This document shows, in pieces, positions 9,939 to 20,704 of a DNA stretch of 64,000 nucleotides (position 1 is the first letter of the stretch; every line of letters begins with the position of its first letter). This DNA is from Chloranthus sessilifolius. Its lineage: Eukaryota > Streptophyta > Magnoliopsida > Chloranthales > Chloranthaceae. The notes beneath the pieces were generated by a model. That model was not told where the DNA came from and made no database searches. It was given only the letters and a program-made list of their open reading frames with translations. Location: NCBI GenBank assembly GCA_021018995.1, contig CM037598.1, positions 43,640,685 through 43,704,684 of the forward strand, written 5' to 3'. The position numbers and the translations under genes were made by a program.

Positions 9939-10356
9939 TCAGTTTGAAGAAGGGTCCCCTTGACAGTGAATGGTGTCCAAAAGGTCGGCAGGTTTTTCAA
10001 AACAAGGCTTGAGCCTCTGACCATTCACCTTTAAGAGTCTCCCAGACTTAGGATCCTTGATTTCCATAGCACCAGATGGGGAAACATGCATGACAATGTA
10101 AGGACCTTCCCATCTGGATTTCAATTTGCCTGGAAAAAATTTTAGTTTGGAGTTAAACAACCAAACCTTATCACCAACAATGAAACTCTTTCTCAACAGC
10201 CCTTTGTCAAAGAAAGCTTTGGACCTTTCCTTGTAGATCCTGGCATTGGCATATGCATCCATCCTTAGTTCTTCCAATTTTGACAACTGTAGCAACCTGT
10301 GATGACCAGCCGAAGTTAGATCTAGATTTAGATGTTTGATGGCCCAATAGGCCCTA

Positions 10357-11016
10357 TGTTCTAACTCCAATGGGAGATGACAGGCCTTGCCATAGACCAG
10401 TCTGAAAGGGGACATACCAATGGGGGTCTTATAGGCAGTCCTATAAGCCCACAGTGCATCATTAAGCTTGTCAGCCCAATCCTTCCTATCAGTCCTCACA
10501 GTCTTCTCAAGGATATGCTTGATCTCCCTATTTGAAATTTCAACTTGCCCAATGGTTTGGGGGTGGTAGGGAGTAGCAATCCTATGGGTGACAAAATATT
10601 TCTTGAGCAAGCTCTCAAAATTTCTATTGCAGAAATGGCTCCCCCATCACTGATAATGGCTCTAGGGGTACCAAATCTGGAGAAGATATTCTACTTTATG
10701 AACTTAAGGACCACCTGATTATCATTAGTTCTTGTGGCAATGGCTTCTACCCATTTGGAAACATAGTCCACTGCCACTAAGATAAAATGAAATCCATTTG
10801 AAGGAGGAAAGGGGCCCATAAAATCAATACCCCACACATCAAACAGTTCTACAACAAGGATGGGCTGTAAAGGCATTGAATTTCGTTTAGACAGCCCTCC
10901 TAATTTCAGACATCTTTCACAGGTCTTGCAGTGTGTATTGGCATCTCTGAAAAGAGAAGGCCAATAGAACCCACACTATAACACTTTGTCATCTTTTTTT
11001 GTCCCACTAAAGTGAC
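10357..11016 (+). repeat. Integrase tandem duplication, copy 1
   Basis: This 660-bp copy matches 11036-11695 at offset 679 with about five mismatches that I could find by eye. The 19 bp after it (11017-11035) keep the native coding for the integrase zinc-finger segment His-Glu-Asn-Ala-Cys-Gly-Gly, which is missing at the outer edge of copy 2. Confidence 0.9.
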
Positions 11017-11035
11017 CCCCACAGGCATTTTCATG

Positions 11036-11695
11036 TGTTCTAACTCCAATGGGAGATGACAGGCCTTGCCATAGACCAGTCTGAAAGGGGACATACCAAT
11101 GGGGGTCTTATAGGCAGTCCTATAAGCCCACAGTGCATCATTAAGCTTGTCAGCCCAATCCTTCCTATCAGTCCTCATAGTCTTCTCAAGGATATGCTTG
11201 ATCTCCCTATTTGAAATTTCAACTTGCCCAGTGGTTTGGGGGTGGTAGGGAGTAGCAATCCTATGGGTGACAAAATATTTCTTGAGCAAGCTCTCAAAAT
11301 TTCTGTTGCAGAAATGGCTCCCCCATCACTGATAATGGCTCTAGGGGTACCAAATCTGGAGAAGATATTCTACTTTATGAACTTAAGGACCACCTGATTA
11401 TCATTAGTTCTTGTGGAAATGGCTTCTACCCATTTGGAAACATAGTCCACTGCCACTAAGATAAAATGAAAACCATTTGAAGGAGGAAAGGGGCCCATAA
11501 AATCAATACCCCACACATCAAACAGTTCTACAACAAGGATGGGCTGTAAAGGCATTGAATTTCGTTTAGACAGCCCTCCTAATTTCAGACATCTTTCACA
11601 GGTCTTGCAGTGTGTATTGGCATCTCTGAAAAGAGAAGGCCAATAGAACCCACACTATAACACTTTGTCATCTTTTTTTGTCCCACTAAAGTGAC
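11036..11695 (+). repeat. Integrase tandem duplication, copy 2
   Basis: Begins with TGTTCTAACTCCAATGGGAG as copy 1 does at 10357, and ends at CACTAAAGTGAC. At the right edge the sequence jumps straight to CACATGGCCAG, deleting about 21 bp relative to the native order. This fits unequal template switching or replication slippage with short homology. Confidence 0.9.
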
Positions 11696-11916
11696 ACATG
11701 GCCAGAATATTGGGGACATCACTCTCGAGAACACATTTTCGAATGATTTGGTCTGCACAATACTTGTACAAGCAAGGTTCCTCCCAGAAAAAGAATTTGA
11801 CCTGTGAGAAAAATAGGTCTTTGTCCATTTTTGTCCGCTGGGCAGGAATGTTGCCTATTACTAGATAGTTGACAATATGTGCATACCAAGGAACTAAAGA
11901 TTGGATGGAACATAGT

Positions 11917-12390
11917 TGCTAATCCGAGAAGACATCATTTGTAGCAAGGTCATCAACACCTTTTTCCAACATAATTCTAGACAAGTGGTCAGCCACCACA
12001 TTTTCTACACCCTTTTTGTCCTTGATTTCGATGTCAAACTCCTGTAATAGGAGTATCCATCTAATCAATCTGGGCTTTGCATCCTTCTTCGCCAGTAGGT
12101 ACTTTAATGCTGAGTGGTCTGTGAAGATGACAATTTTAGACCCAAGTAGGTAAGGTCTAAACTTGTCCATAGCAAAAACCACTGCTAGAAGCTCTTTCTC
12201 AGTTATTCAGAAGTAGTTAATTTGAGCTTGACAAGTGATTTCTTTGAGATATGCAATGACCTGACTTATCTTTTCTCTGGCCCAAGACAGCACCTATTGC
12301 CAAGTCAGATGCATCACACATCAACTCAAAGGGCAAGGTATAGTCAGGTGTTTGGAGTACAGGGGCAGAGGTGAGGCAAATTTTTAAAGT
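11917..12390 (-). pseudogene. Element B RNase H domain
   Basis: The RT-linked RNase H degrades the RNA strand of the cDNA hybrid. FELMCDASDLAIGAVLGQ (about 12330) gives the first Asp. A stop and frame change near 12190-12280 interrupt it. [26 protein letters not shown] and [11 protein letters not shown] follow in the 12182-11919 frame. The four acidic positions appear to be kept, but the break separates the first from the rest. Confidence 0.75.
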
Positions 12391-13470
12391 GTCAAAAGCC
12401 TCCAGACATTCAGCAGAGAAGTCAAAGGGCACATCTTGGCAGAGCAGGTGGCACAATGGTTTAGCAATTTTGCTGAAGTCTTTGATAAACCTCCTATAGA
12501 ATCCAGCATGTCCAGGGAAAGATCTGATTTGCGTGACTGTTCTTGGAGGGGGCAAATTTGCAATGAGGTCAACTTTGGCCTTGTCTACCTCAATTCCATC
12601 TTTAGAGACTACATGGCCTAACACAATTCCTTGTGTTACCATGAAGTGACTCTTTTCCCAGCTTAAGACCAAATTGGTCTCCTTACATCTTTGTAAGACC
12701 TGATGGAGGTGTTGTAGACATTGGTCAAAGCTATCCCCATAAACCGAAAAATCATCATTGAAAATTTTCAAGAATTTGTCAATCATATCAGAAAAAATGG
12801 CATACATACACCTCTGAAAGGTGACTGGGGCATTACACAGTCTAAAAGGCATCCTTCTGTAAGCAAAGGTGTCGAAAGGACAAGTAAAAGTAGTTTTCTC
12901 TTGATCAAGAGGGTACGCAGGGATCTGATTGTACCCTGAGTACCCATCAAAAAAATAGTAAAAAGCTTTCCCAGCCAACTTGTCAAAAATTTGACCAATA
13001 AAGGGGAGAGAGAAGTGGTCTTTTCTAGTCTTGGAGTTGAGTTTTTGATAATCAATGCAAACTCTCTAGCCAGTGGTCTCCCTGGCTGGTCTCAACTCTC
13101 CAGACTCGGTTGTGATCACTGTTATGCTAGATTTCTTGAGTACCACCTGGATTGGTGCCACCCATTCAGAATCAGAGATGGGGTAAATTACCCCAACATC
13201 CAGCAATTTAATGATTTCTTTCAGGACCACTTCCTGCATGTGAGGATTTAGTTTCCTCTACATTTCCTTGGAGGGTGTTGAGCCCTCCTCTAAATGAATC
13301 CTATGCATATAGATCGATACATCAATCCCTCCTAGATCAGCAATGGTCCAGCCAATTGCTTTCTTGTGCTTCCTCAAAACTGTTAGCAATTCCTCGTCTT
13401 GCTCACTGGTAAGAGAAGAGGAGATAATTACAGGAAGTTTCTCGTCTTTCTCGAGGAAAGCATATTTCAA
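12391..13470 (-). pseudogene. Element B reverse transcriptase
   Basis: RT copies element RNA into cDNA. The N-terminal segment IGWTIADLGGID and LNPHMQEV precedes the fingers (stop after SKEM at 13258). The palm follows with GYSGYNQI, FGTFAYRRMPF-like FDTFAYRRMPF and the catalytic IFNDDFSVYG. Family members have F-M-D-D; here the second residue is Asn, while both Asp remain. Later come LGHVVSKDGIEV and FIKDFSKIAKPL. At least two in-frame stops occur. The frame 12978-12217 (253 codons) is the longest intact piece. Confidence 0.8.
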
Positions 13471-13568
13471 TGTCTCTTGAAGCTTCTTGAGCCCAGATCA
13501 GGGGCTTGTTGGATGGATGGCAGGATTGATGTATTATTGGTTGGAGGAAGGGGCAACAATGTAGGTTT

Positions 13569-14378
13569 TCAATTGGAATGCTGCACTAAGCCCACAGAAG
13601 ACCTCACTAGGGACATGTCTTCTGGCTTTAAAGCTAGGCTTCCTTCCTCCACCAAGTTCCAAACTTCAGTTAAATCAGTGACAATGTTGCTCCAGTCCAA
13701 CAGAGTGGGCAGTTCTTCTTCAACAATTTTTTCTAGTACATCCACTGTAAAGCATTCCTCATTGTCCAGATGAGGGTACTTTGCACTGTTGTACACATTA
13801 AGCTCAACTTTCATATGCCCGAAAGTGACCTCCATGATTCCAGACCTGCATTGAATACATGCATTGGCAGTGGCCAAAAATGGTCTGCCCAGGATAATAG
13901 GTATCGGAGATGTACTTTTGTTACAACCCATGTCCAAAACAAAGAAGTCTGCAGGGTATAAGAACTTGCCTACCCCCACTAGGGCATTCTCAACCACTCC
14001 CATGGGTTTCCTCTCAGACCTATCAGCCATCAATAGAACAATGGGGGTGGGCTTCATCTCCCCCAAACCTAACTGCTGATATACACTGTATGACAGTAGG
14101 TTAACACTGGCTCTAAGGTCCAAAAGGGCCCTTCCAATCGTGTGGTCACCAATAATACAGGGAATAGTGGGTATCCTTGGGTCTTGCAACTTCTCAGGTA
14201 TTGTCATAGTTAATACAGAATTAACTGTATTAGTTGAAAATACTTTTTTGGACAAATGGCCTCTGGCCTTCCTTTTCTGAGTACAGAGGTCCTTCAGAAA
14301 CTTTGCATAGGCTGGGACCTGTCGGATTGCATCAAGTAGGGGTAAGTTTATTTTGACCTGCTTAAAGGTCTCCATCAT
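13569..14378 (-). pseudogene. pro: Element B protease region
   Basis: A 269-codon open frame from METFKQVKINLPLL to near the RT junction. It contains IPTIPCIIGDHTIG, the active-site region ALLDLRASVNLL and the second conserved strand IILGRPFLATANACI. The C, E and F copies read D-L-G-A-S at the active site; B has D-L-R-A-S, a Gly-to-Arg change in the D-x-G triad that should abolish activity. The frame is otherwise clean. It is part of a Gag-Pro-Pol polyprotein and has no start codon of its own. Confidence 0.75.
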
Positions 14379-14488
14379 TTCCTTGATCTGTGCCTGACCC
14401 TTATGAAAGGGGTAGGGCCACTCAAAGCTTGAGGAAATGGCATTTGAGGTCTTCTTTGGTTCCTCATTTGCAAACCTATCTTGAACTT

Positions 14489-16211
14489 TTATTTTTTATT
14501 TTTATCTATTTTTATCTCCTGCTGAGGCTCAACTACAACCTCTTTATTTTTCTCTTGTTGAAGGGTAGCAGGCAGTTCTTGACTCTGTGTTCTAACAAAG
14601 TCCTTTTCATTTTCAGTTGATATTTTTTTAGGATAGACCTCTCCTTGTTCCTTTCCCACCTGGTTGTCTACTAGTTTGTCAGACCTTAAGGCTATGATGG
14701 CATTGGCCCCCTCAAAATTTGAGGAGCCTTCTCCGATGGAATACTGGCCCTTTGGGTTGGCTACTGGTTGGCTTGGCAACCTACCCTCCTCTCTCTTAGC
14801 CAGAGCATTGGCTATTTGGCCAAGCTGCTCTTCTATTTTCTTAATGCTTTGACTGTGAGAAGTCACAGTCTGATTTAAGGGTCCAAGACTTTGCAATTGG
14901 GCCAAAACCTGGTCCTCGAAAGAAGCACTTCGGGGTTGAGGTGGGGGAACTACCAATTGATTTTGTTGTTGGGGCTGCTGTTGTTAGAAATTCGACCTTT
15001 GACCATAACCCTGGTTAAACTGCTGCTGTGGCCTTTAAGGTAAGGCCAACATTTGCTGTGACTGCATATAATTGTCCTGCCTCCACCTCAAATTTGGGTG
15101 GTCTCTCCATTGGTAACCGGCATTTTGGTGCTGGTATCCATATGGTTGTTTATTGTAGCCACCAGATTGTTGCTGTCTAAAAGATTGGGCAGTAGCAGCC
15201 AGTTTCATTACAAACTCAGGGTATTGCCCTACAGATGGGCACTCTTCCACTATGTGCTGAGGAGATTGGCATATCAGACATGCTTCCATCACTTGTGCAG
15301 CCATTCTGGGCTGCACCATAGTCAAAAGTTTATCAATCTTGCAGTAAGATTGGCCATCTGCATTCTCCAGTCATCATTTCCTCTAACTTCATACATCTTT
15401 CCTTTATACGTTTCAGCCACCCCCAGCTTAGGAGAAGGCTCTGGAATAGTTCTAGATGAGGATATCTTCTGGAAAGCATTTTCACTTATGACCTCGAATA
15501 AGTCCCATGCCTCATCAACTATTTTATGCATGTATGTTCCACCACAAGAAGCATCTACCATGTTTTTGCTCTTCTCATCAATCCTATTGTAGAAGCTCTG
15601 GACAAGCTGCCAGTCAGGGATCTTATGGTGGGGACATTGTTTGAGCATCTCCTTAAATCTATCCGAGCATTGGTTAAAATCTTTAGTTGGGGACTGGGCA
15701 AAAGAAAGTATGCCCTTCCTCAGTTGGTTGGTTTTGGTCTCTGGGAAAAATTTAGACAAAAATCTTGTCTGGAGGTCTTTCCAACTAGTGATACTGTTAT
15801 TTGGGAGAGTAGATAACAGTCATGGCCATCCTTTAGGAGAAAGGAAAGAGCCTTAACCTAGTGGCTTCTAGTCCCAAACCGGAATGGAAAATGTTGTGCA
15901 AGCCAAGGGTCAATGTGCTTGTAAGGGTCTTCCTTGCTAAGCCCATGGAAAGAGGGAAGCATTTGGATGATGGAAGTTTTGATCTCATAATTACCCTGAA
16001 CATCTGGGAATTGAATGCTGAATGGAGAATTGTAATCATCCAGAGCATTCAATTCCTTCAATGTTCTAGGTTGCTCTTCACCCATAATTGCTGTCTCTAT
16101 TTCAATAGGGGGCTCGACTGTGGTGTGTTTGTGCCTTCTCGGTCTTCTACCCCTTCCAATCTCAGGGTTAGCAGGCTCTAAAGTAGGACTGAGTGATCTC
16201 CTTCCTAACAT
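14489..16211 (-). pseudogene. gag: Element B gag
   Basis: The start is placed at 16211 (MLGRRSLSPTLEP), which aligns with MHGRRS in C and MLGRMS in F; the frame extends further upstream but through leader. Order: N-terminal basic RRPRRHKH, capsid entry FSIQFPDVQGNYEI and FHGLSKEDPYKHI, frameshift near 15858, helices to 15322, zinc knuckle CLICQSPQHIVEEC (CX2CX4HX4C) near 15275-15234, Gln-rich linker, and a coiled segment to 14489 with LAKREEGRLPSQ and Lys/Glu-rich end. Three or more frame changes break it. Confidence 0.8.
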
Positions 16212-16533
16212 GCACACACACCGCCAGCAAGGGAAATAGTTCACAAGCACATTGCACAAAAGAAAATTACAACTATCCTAATCAACTGCTTATGGAATCT
16301 TCAAAGGAGAAATAAACTGAGGTTTTGAGGGTTAGAGAAGTGCAAACAGAGGTAGCTAGACTCTCAATGCACTTCCAGTCTCCTTCTCTGCTACGGTCCA
16401 GATCTGCAAGAAAAATTCCAAATGTAAATCAGCAGTATCAATTATTCACAAGTACATCGACCAAAGAACAAAGAATACAAAATTCTAGAGTCTACTATTA
16501 GATCAAGATTCCCCGACAACGGCGCCAAAAACT
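16212..16533 (-). other. Element B leader with primer-binding site
   Basis: The untranslated leader between LTR and gag. On the minus strand the primer site TGGCGCCGTTGTCGGGGA (16527-16510) starts six bases after the LTR end, separated by AGTTTT. This is the Asp-tRNA-type site used by Athila elements. No other feature is seen. Confidence 0.8.
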
Positions 16534-16660
16534 TGTTAGGCTATTTTTTAAGTGCTTGCTACTGACTTTATTGGAGGCAGTGATAAGAACGGGGTGAATG
16601 AAAATGAATGAAAGGTGGATTAAAAATGATAGAGCAACATGCCTAAAATATACACAGTCC

Positions 16661-16784
16661 TGTAAGATACAGGGCCTGTTGTAGCAAGTTTTGATAAGTA
16701 AGAGTTTGTCCGACAGGGAAAGTTGATCTAAAGCTCCGAGGGAGCCATCATTAGTAGGCTCTCCAGATCTGACTACAGATCTGG
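16661..16784 (-). promoter_or_regulatory. Conserved LTR block and AGATCT hairpin (element B)
   Basis: The minus strand reads CCAGATCTG..CAGATCTGG (16784-16763, an inverted repeat), then about 40 bp later GACAAACTCTTACTTATC, AAAACTTGCTACAACAGG and CCCTGTATCTTACAGG (to 16661). The same block, in the same order, lies 70-230 bp before the LTR end in B, C, D and E (F has the block only). Its role is unknown; transcript-start, packaging or RNA-processing roles are possible. Confidence 0.65.
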
Positions 16785-17951
16785 CAATCCTAAATGGAAG
16801 GGGATTTAAGGTCACTAAATTCTAAATCCGAAGGTAACTTAATGTCTAAACCATAGAAAGGGTTGAGAAAATGGATGGAGTGGGAAAATAAATATAAAAG
16901 GGGTGAGAAGTATGCTATTAGTTCGGATCGATGGGTTTCATGACTCAAATTGATCTGCTGCTATAGAAGTCTTATCCAATGGCTTCATTATCACCCGAGG
17001 AGAAAGAATCCAACTCAACTCGTATGCCATGATCCAATCCCTTTATGGCTATAACTATCCATAAATAGTCACAGACTATCTAATTGGGAACCACATCGAG
17101 ATGGGTAACAAGTCTATCATTGTAGGCACTACTTCATCCGCTACACAAGAATCCATAGGAATCTCAACCTCTAAAGTGCTATGTGGGGCTAGGCCTTTGG
17201 GAGCATGTTAGCCGGACACATAGAACCAACAAGTTTGAGTACAACCTTAGGTCTAGCATCCCATTAGAAAGGCTGATGATCCGGTCACAAGCCTACAATC
17301 TCTATGACCAAACTAGATCTGCCATCTGATGGTGGGTCTATACAAAATCTGAGTTCTGCACAATCTCTCACAGGGCTACAAGCACAAGTGCAGAGAAGAA
17401 GAATCTGTCTTGGATATGTGGATTGGCCTCACCCTAAGGCTATAACCTATCCACTTAAATGGTCACAGACTATCCCAGAGACTATCCTCCTCACAGAGGA
17501 CCAAAACAGAACAAGAACACTGCTGCCACCACCATGTTCACAAGGCTACAAGCTCAGGCTCCCATGGGGATTTCGGATCTAGTGGACCCTGTGGTGGGGC
17601 TGAGCACATGCATGTTGGACACAGGTCACTTGGATCAAAATAGGTCTTTAAAAACAGTCCTCCATTGCTCAGAATATAACCTATCAATGGAGGATCTCAA
17701 GGCAGCAGCCTTGTACAGAACAACTCAATCTCAAACTTCAATCCCATACATGTAAAACACCAAATCATGAAATTCCATAAAATCTAAACCAAATAAGCAT
17801 ACAGAGGCATAGCCAGCAAGTGCTGGGCTATGGAGAGAAGAAAAAGTAAAAAGAAATCTACCTAAACCTTACTAGAGATCTACAACTACTGCAAGAAGAA
17901 GATAGACAAAATTCTATTCTAAGAGAGGCCCCTAAACCTAAACCAGGCTTA

Positions 17952-17962
17952 GGTTTATATAG
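17952..17962 (-). promoter_or_regulatory. TATA box of element B LTR
   Basis: CTATATAAACC on the minus strand, downstream of the motif array and upstream of the conserved block, as expected for the LTR transcription promoter. Confidence 0.55.
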
Positions 17963-18134
17963 CAGTCAGTTTGGCGGTGCATTAGGGTTAATTTTAACAA
18001 TGCCATGTGGCCTAATACTGTTCCTTGGATGCCTCGAGGCACGTGCATAGAAATTAGATCATTGGAGTGCGTGCCCTAATTGCTGGAAGTTCCTAGAATG
18101 TCCTCTGCAAAAGTGAGGGAGAGTTAGAGTTCAG

Positions 18135-18662
18135 AGCCTCGCTAGGCAGCACTGGTTTCCAAGACTGTCGCGTGGTAGCACGGTCATCGCGAGATTGGAT
18201 TAACTTGAAATTCTAGCCGTCGCGGGGTTGTCTTAGTTTAACAATGTGATAGAGCATTGAATCCTGTTGGATTGCTCTAGTCTTGGATTGTACTCTTCGA
18301 ATGGCACAGAGCGCTTTATTCCTCAATGGATCTTCGCGAGGATCCTCACGAGGGCGTGATGTGCATTGGCCTTTGAACTATGCGAGAAGTTTTTCTGTAG
18401 TTTTGCATCCCGCGGCCACTGCGCGATAGCTGCACGTAGAAATACCTGGAGCTCTCTCTCTCCTCAACTATTTTGAGTGAACTGTGTGAGGTTTTGAGTG
18501 CTGCTTTCTTGAGCTGCGAGAGTCATGATTCTGAAGCCCTTCTGTCATTAAACTGTGCGAGAACAGTGCGAACACTTGGTATGAAGTCTTGGGAAACTCG
18601 CGAGGACTGCGTGAGGCTTACTTTCTGAATCCTTTAAACCTTGCGACAACTGCACGAGGCTC
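18135..18662. repeat. CGCGAG motif array in element B LTR
   Basis: More than ten degenerate copies around GCGAG/TCGCGA, for example AACTCGCGAGGACTGCG, AACTGTGCGAGAACAG, ATCTTCGCGAGGATCC and ACCTTGCGACAACTGC. They lie about 170-700 bp upstream of the TATA box in the transcription direction. Same motif class as the spacer array at 9151-9598. Confidence 0.7.
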
Positions 18663-19351
18663 ATTTCTTGCTCTGTTGCTGCTGTGCTTTGCCTTCATGC
18701 AGTCAAGTTCTCGTCTGGATCCAGCTTCCCTTCTTCTAAGAGACTTTTGGGGCAAAAGTGGGCTCCTTAACAAGATTAAGGCCTTATTTCAGCTGTTGTT
18801 CATTACCTACAGAACAGGCTTAAAACACTTTTATTAAATGATCAAGGGTCCAACAGAGATTAAGTTAAGGGGTGAAAAGTGGTACTTCTCAGGTCTTAAC
18901 AATATAGCAACAAAAAAAAGAGAAAAGAGTCACCATCAAAATTAAAAAAAAAATCAGAAAAGAAAAATCCCAAAAAGAAGTCAGAAAAAAGTAAAAAGAA
19001 TAAAAAAAATATATCATGGTGCATGTACAGTAAAAATCCCCCAAGGAAGAAGTGTATTACGGCAGCTGAAACCCAATCAAGAAAAACCTTTAAACCCAAG
19101 AAATACCTTCAAAATTCCTGACCTATCCCTTCTAACCCGTGACCATGATTCATCTCGAGAGAAAGCCCTCTTTAAGGTCTACGAGCAGTCATAATATCTG
19201 TTAAGTCAATATGAGCCAAGCTATGGGACCATAAAGAAATCCATCCAGCTGGCTATGATAGAATCAATGTCCATGTCATGGCCTTTAAAAAGATTTTGAA
19301 ATAGAAATAAAAGAAAAGAAAATAAAAATATAGAAGCTCAGAGTAAGATGG

Positions 19352-19545
19352 ACGTGGTGAAAACTCGAAAGGGCGCTATGGGTAAAAACAGCGAGCTTGT
19401 GCGGACCAGGTGAAAACATGAAAAGGTGCCTGGGGTAAAAATGCAATACCCATGGATGTAGTGAAAACCCAAAAAGGCACTACGGGAAAAAAAGGGAGTA
19501 ATGATGGGCATTGAAGCCCATCTTGGGCGCTGCGAGTAAAAGTTT
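19352..19545 (+). repeat. Tat spacer tandem repeat, about 48 bp x 4
   Basis: Four degenerate units, each GTGAAAAC..CGAAAGGGCGCTATGGGTAAAAA-like, near 19357, 19408, 19455 and 19506. Such GTGAAAAC/GGCGC units are common 3' of integrase in Tat elements, which supports the assignment of this segment. Confidence 0.6.
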
Positions 19546-19847
19546 TGTAAAAGAAAAGAAAAGAAAAAGGGAAAGAGAAAAAGAAATTACATGCAAATTA
19601 ATTGGTCGCCAATTGGGCCGCGTATGTTTGCTCAAATCGGGTCCTGAGGTAAGGATAAAGGTTAACCCAATCCAGAGGGATGGGCATTCTAACCTTGGCT
19701 AAAATGTTTGAACCTCATTCAGGTCCGATAGCATGAACGGGTTCAACTATGCTCAAAATGGGACCCATTGCTGCATCTCATGGTTAAGGCATCAAACAAA
19801 AAAATTTAAAAAAGAAAAATGCATATACCCCAAAAAGTTTTCTTTTA

Positions 19848-19851
19848 TAAA

Positions 19852-19882
<31 letters not shown>

Positions 19883-19885
19883 CTT
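19848..19885. repeat. TA microsatellite
   Basis: A run of about 15 TA dinucleotides with one interruption. Simple repeat only; no origin or promoter evidence. Confidence 0.9.
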
Positions 19886-20070
19886 TGCTTACACCACATC
19901 TTAAAAATATAATCGGAGTGGCACCCAGCTTTACCTTTACAAATTGAAAAAAATTAAATAAAAAAATAAAAAAATACAGAATCAATAAATATATATATCT
20001 GTCAAGGGTCTTTACACCCCTTTCCTGTGGTATTTGATCTGTGCAAAAAGATATGTACAGGACCAGGTCA

Positions 20071-20260
20071 TCAGCCCAACTCGCACTCCAAAGCATGAAT
20101 CTGCTCAAGTAAAGCATCCACGCGAGAATTCCTGTCACTCATCCACCAACCATGGAGACCTTTGTCCCACATCCGAGAGGCATTAGTAGCACCAAGAACC
20201 TCACTCAAGGCTTCGTTTATATGAAGGAGATCACATTCAGCAACAACGACTCTCACTTGT
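20071..20260 (-). pseudogene. Antisense DUF7745-like ORF of element A, C-terminal piece
   Basis: Minus-strand open frame reading VRVVVAECDLLHIN, SEVLGATNAS, GWWMSDRNSR, LLEQIHALECELG and a stop. It is a helical, coiled-coil-like tail. The frame continues without loss from 57018-57022 on the other side of element C (Glu-Gln then Val-Arg), so C landed inside this ORF. The rest of the protein lies at 57018-58180. Function is unknown; antisense ORFs after integrase are known in the Tat lineage. Confidence 0.6.
20256..20260. other. Target-site duplication of element C, left copy (decayed)
   Basis: CTTGT abuts the left LTR start. The right counterpart at 57018 is CCTGC. The two differ by two C/T transitions, as expected after methylation-driven decay. 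The boundary is supported by the antisense frame continuing across C when one copy is removed. Confidence 0.5.
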
Positions 20261-20704
20261 TGTTTTTCACTGAAAAGTACCACTTTTCACCTCTTAACCT
20301 AGCCACTGCTGGACCTTGAAGCTCACTAATAATCATGTGTTAAGTGTGTTTTGTAGTTAGTAATAAACTGTGTAGCTAAATACAAAATCTCTGCTTATTG
20401 GTCCAAAGAAGAGAAAGAATATATGCAAAGATGACAGCTGAGCCAAAGTTTAATGGAACGCCCTGGTAGTTCTCACCATGGTGACTCATTTGTTGGTCAT
20501 CATTGACCAAAAGTCTAACAGATGAAAGAAGTTAGTTGAGAATGGAGGAAGCTGCAACAACAGCAAGTGCAATGTATTAGAGGATCAAAAGAATCATCTC
20601 ACAGAGTTGAGGAGTTCCCTCATGGAGCTAAGAATGCAGTAGAAGCTGCCCTCGCACAGATAGGATGCATAGTCAAGAGGAGAGCAATAAAGAAATCACA
20701 AAGA

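Larger units (their letters stand above)
9939..11916 (-). pseudogene. Element B integrase, with internal tandem duplication
   Basis: Integrase joins the cDNA ends to host DNA. Reading leftward: N-terminal part with WEEPCLYKYC and NILAMCH (11913-11700); core entry [20 protein letters not shown] with the first Asp; [24 protein letters not shown] with the catalytic Glu; then [16 protein letters not shown] and SRWEGPYIV, the C-terminal GPY/F-type module, ending at 9939. A 679-bp tandem duplication (10357-11695) repeats the zinc-finger end plus core, and each copy has a stop before the core and a frame break before the Glu region. There is no chromodomain. The gene cannot yield one integrase. Confidence 0.8.
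7032..18901 (-). mobile_element. Element B: Athila-like Ty3/gypsy retrotransposon, lacks 3' LTR
   Basis: From right to left on the minus strand: 5' LTR 18901-16534, primer site, gag, protease, RT, RNase H, integrase, array-bearing spacer, post-integrase ORF. Domain order, the lack of a chromodomain and the extra ORF identify the Athila side of the gypsy superfamily. The 3' end is cut within the low-complexity tail of the ORF, at the join with element A integrase. I infer a deletion that removed B's 3' LTR together with A's integrase core. Nearly every gene carries a stop or frameshift, so the copy is non-autonomous. Confidence 0.85.
16534..18901 (-). repeat. Element B 5' LTR (2368 bp)
   Basis: On the minus strand it begins TGTTAAGACCTGAGAAG (18901) and ends ..AGCCTAACA (16534), giving TGTT..AACA termini. 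The start aligns with the LTR starts of C and F (CACTTTTCACCYCTTAACC). It holds the motif array, a TATA box, an AGATCT hairpin and the conserved 60-bp block. No second copy is present in the window. Confidence 0.85.
18902..20260 (+). mobile_element. Element A, 3' spacer segment
   Basis: Sequence between B's LTR and C's left LTR. It begins with about 440 bp of A-rich noncoding DNA, then a tandem repeat typical of Tat 3' spacers, an AT microsatellite and, on the minus strand, the end of an antisense ORF that continues at 57018. It contains no sense gene. Assignment to A rests on the Tat-like spacer and the antisense gene continuity. Confidence 0.55.

Noticed and set aside
16510..16527. Primer-binding sites as tRNA gene fragments
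   Set aside because: Only 18 bases match, always directly inside an LTR; no cloverleaf can be formed.
18896..19099. Minus-strand ORF that looks like a membrane protein (Phe/Leu-rich)
   Set aside because: It is produced by A-rich noncoding DNA read on the opposite strand; composition, not a gene.
19848..19885. TA tract as an origin or promoter
   Set aside because: A plain microsatellite with no associated gene start or protein-site cluster.
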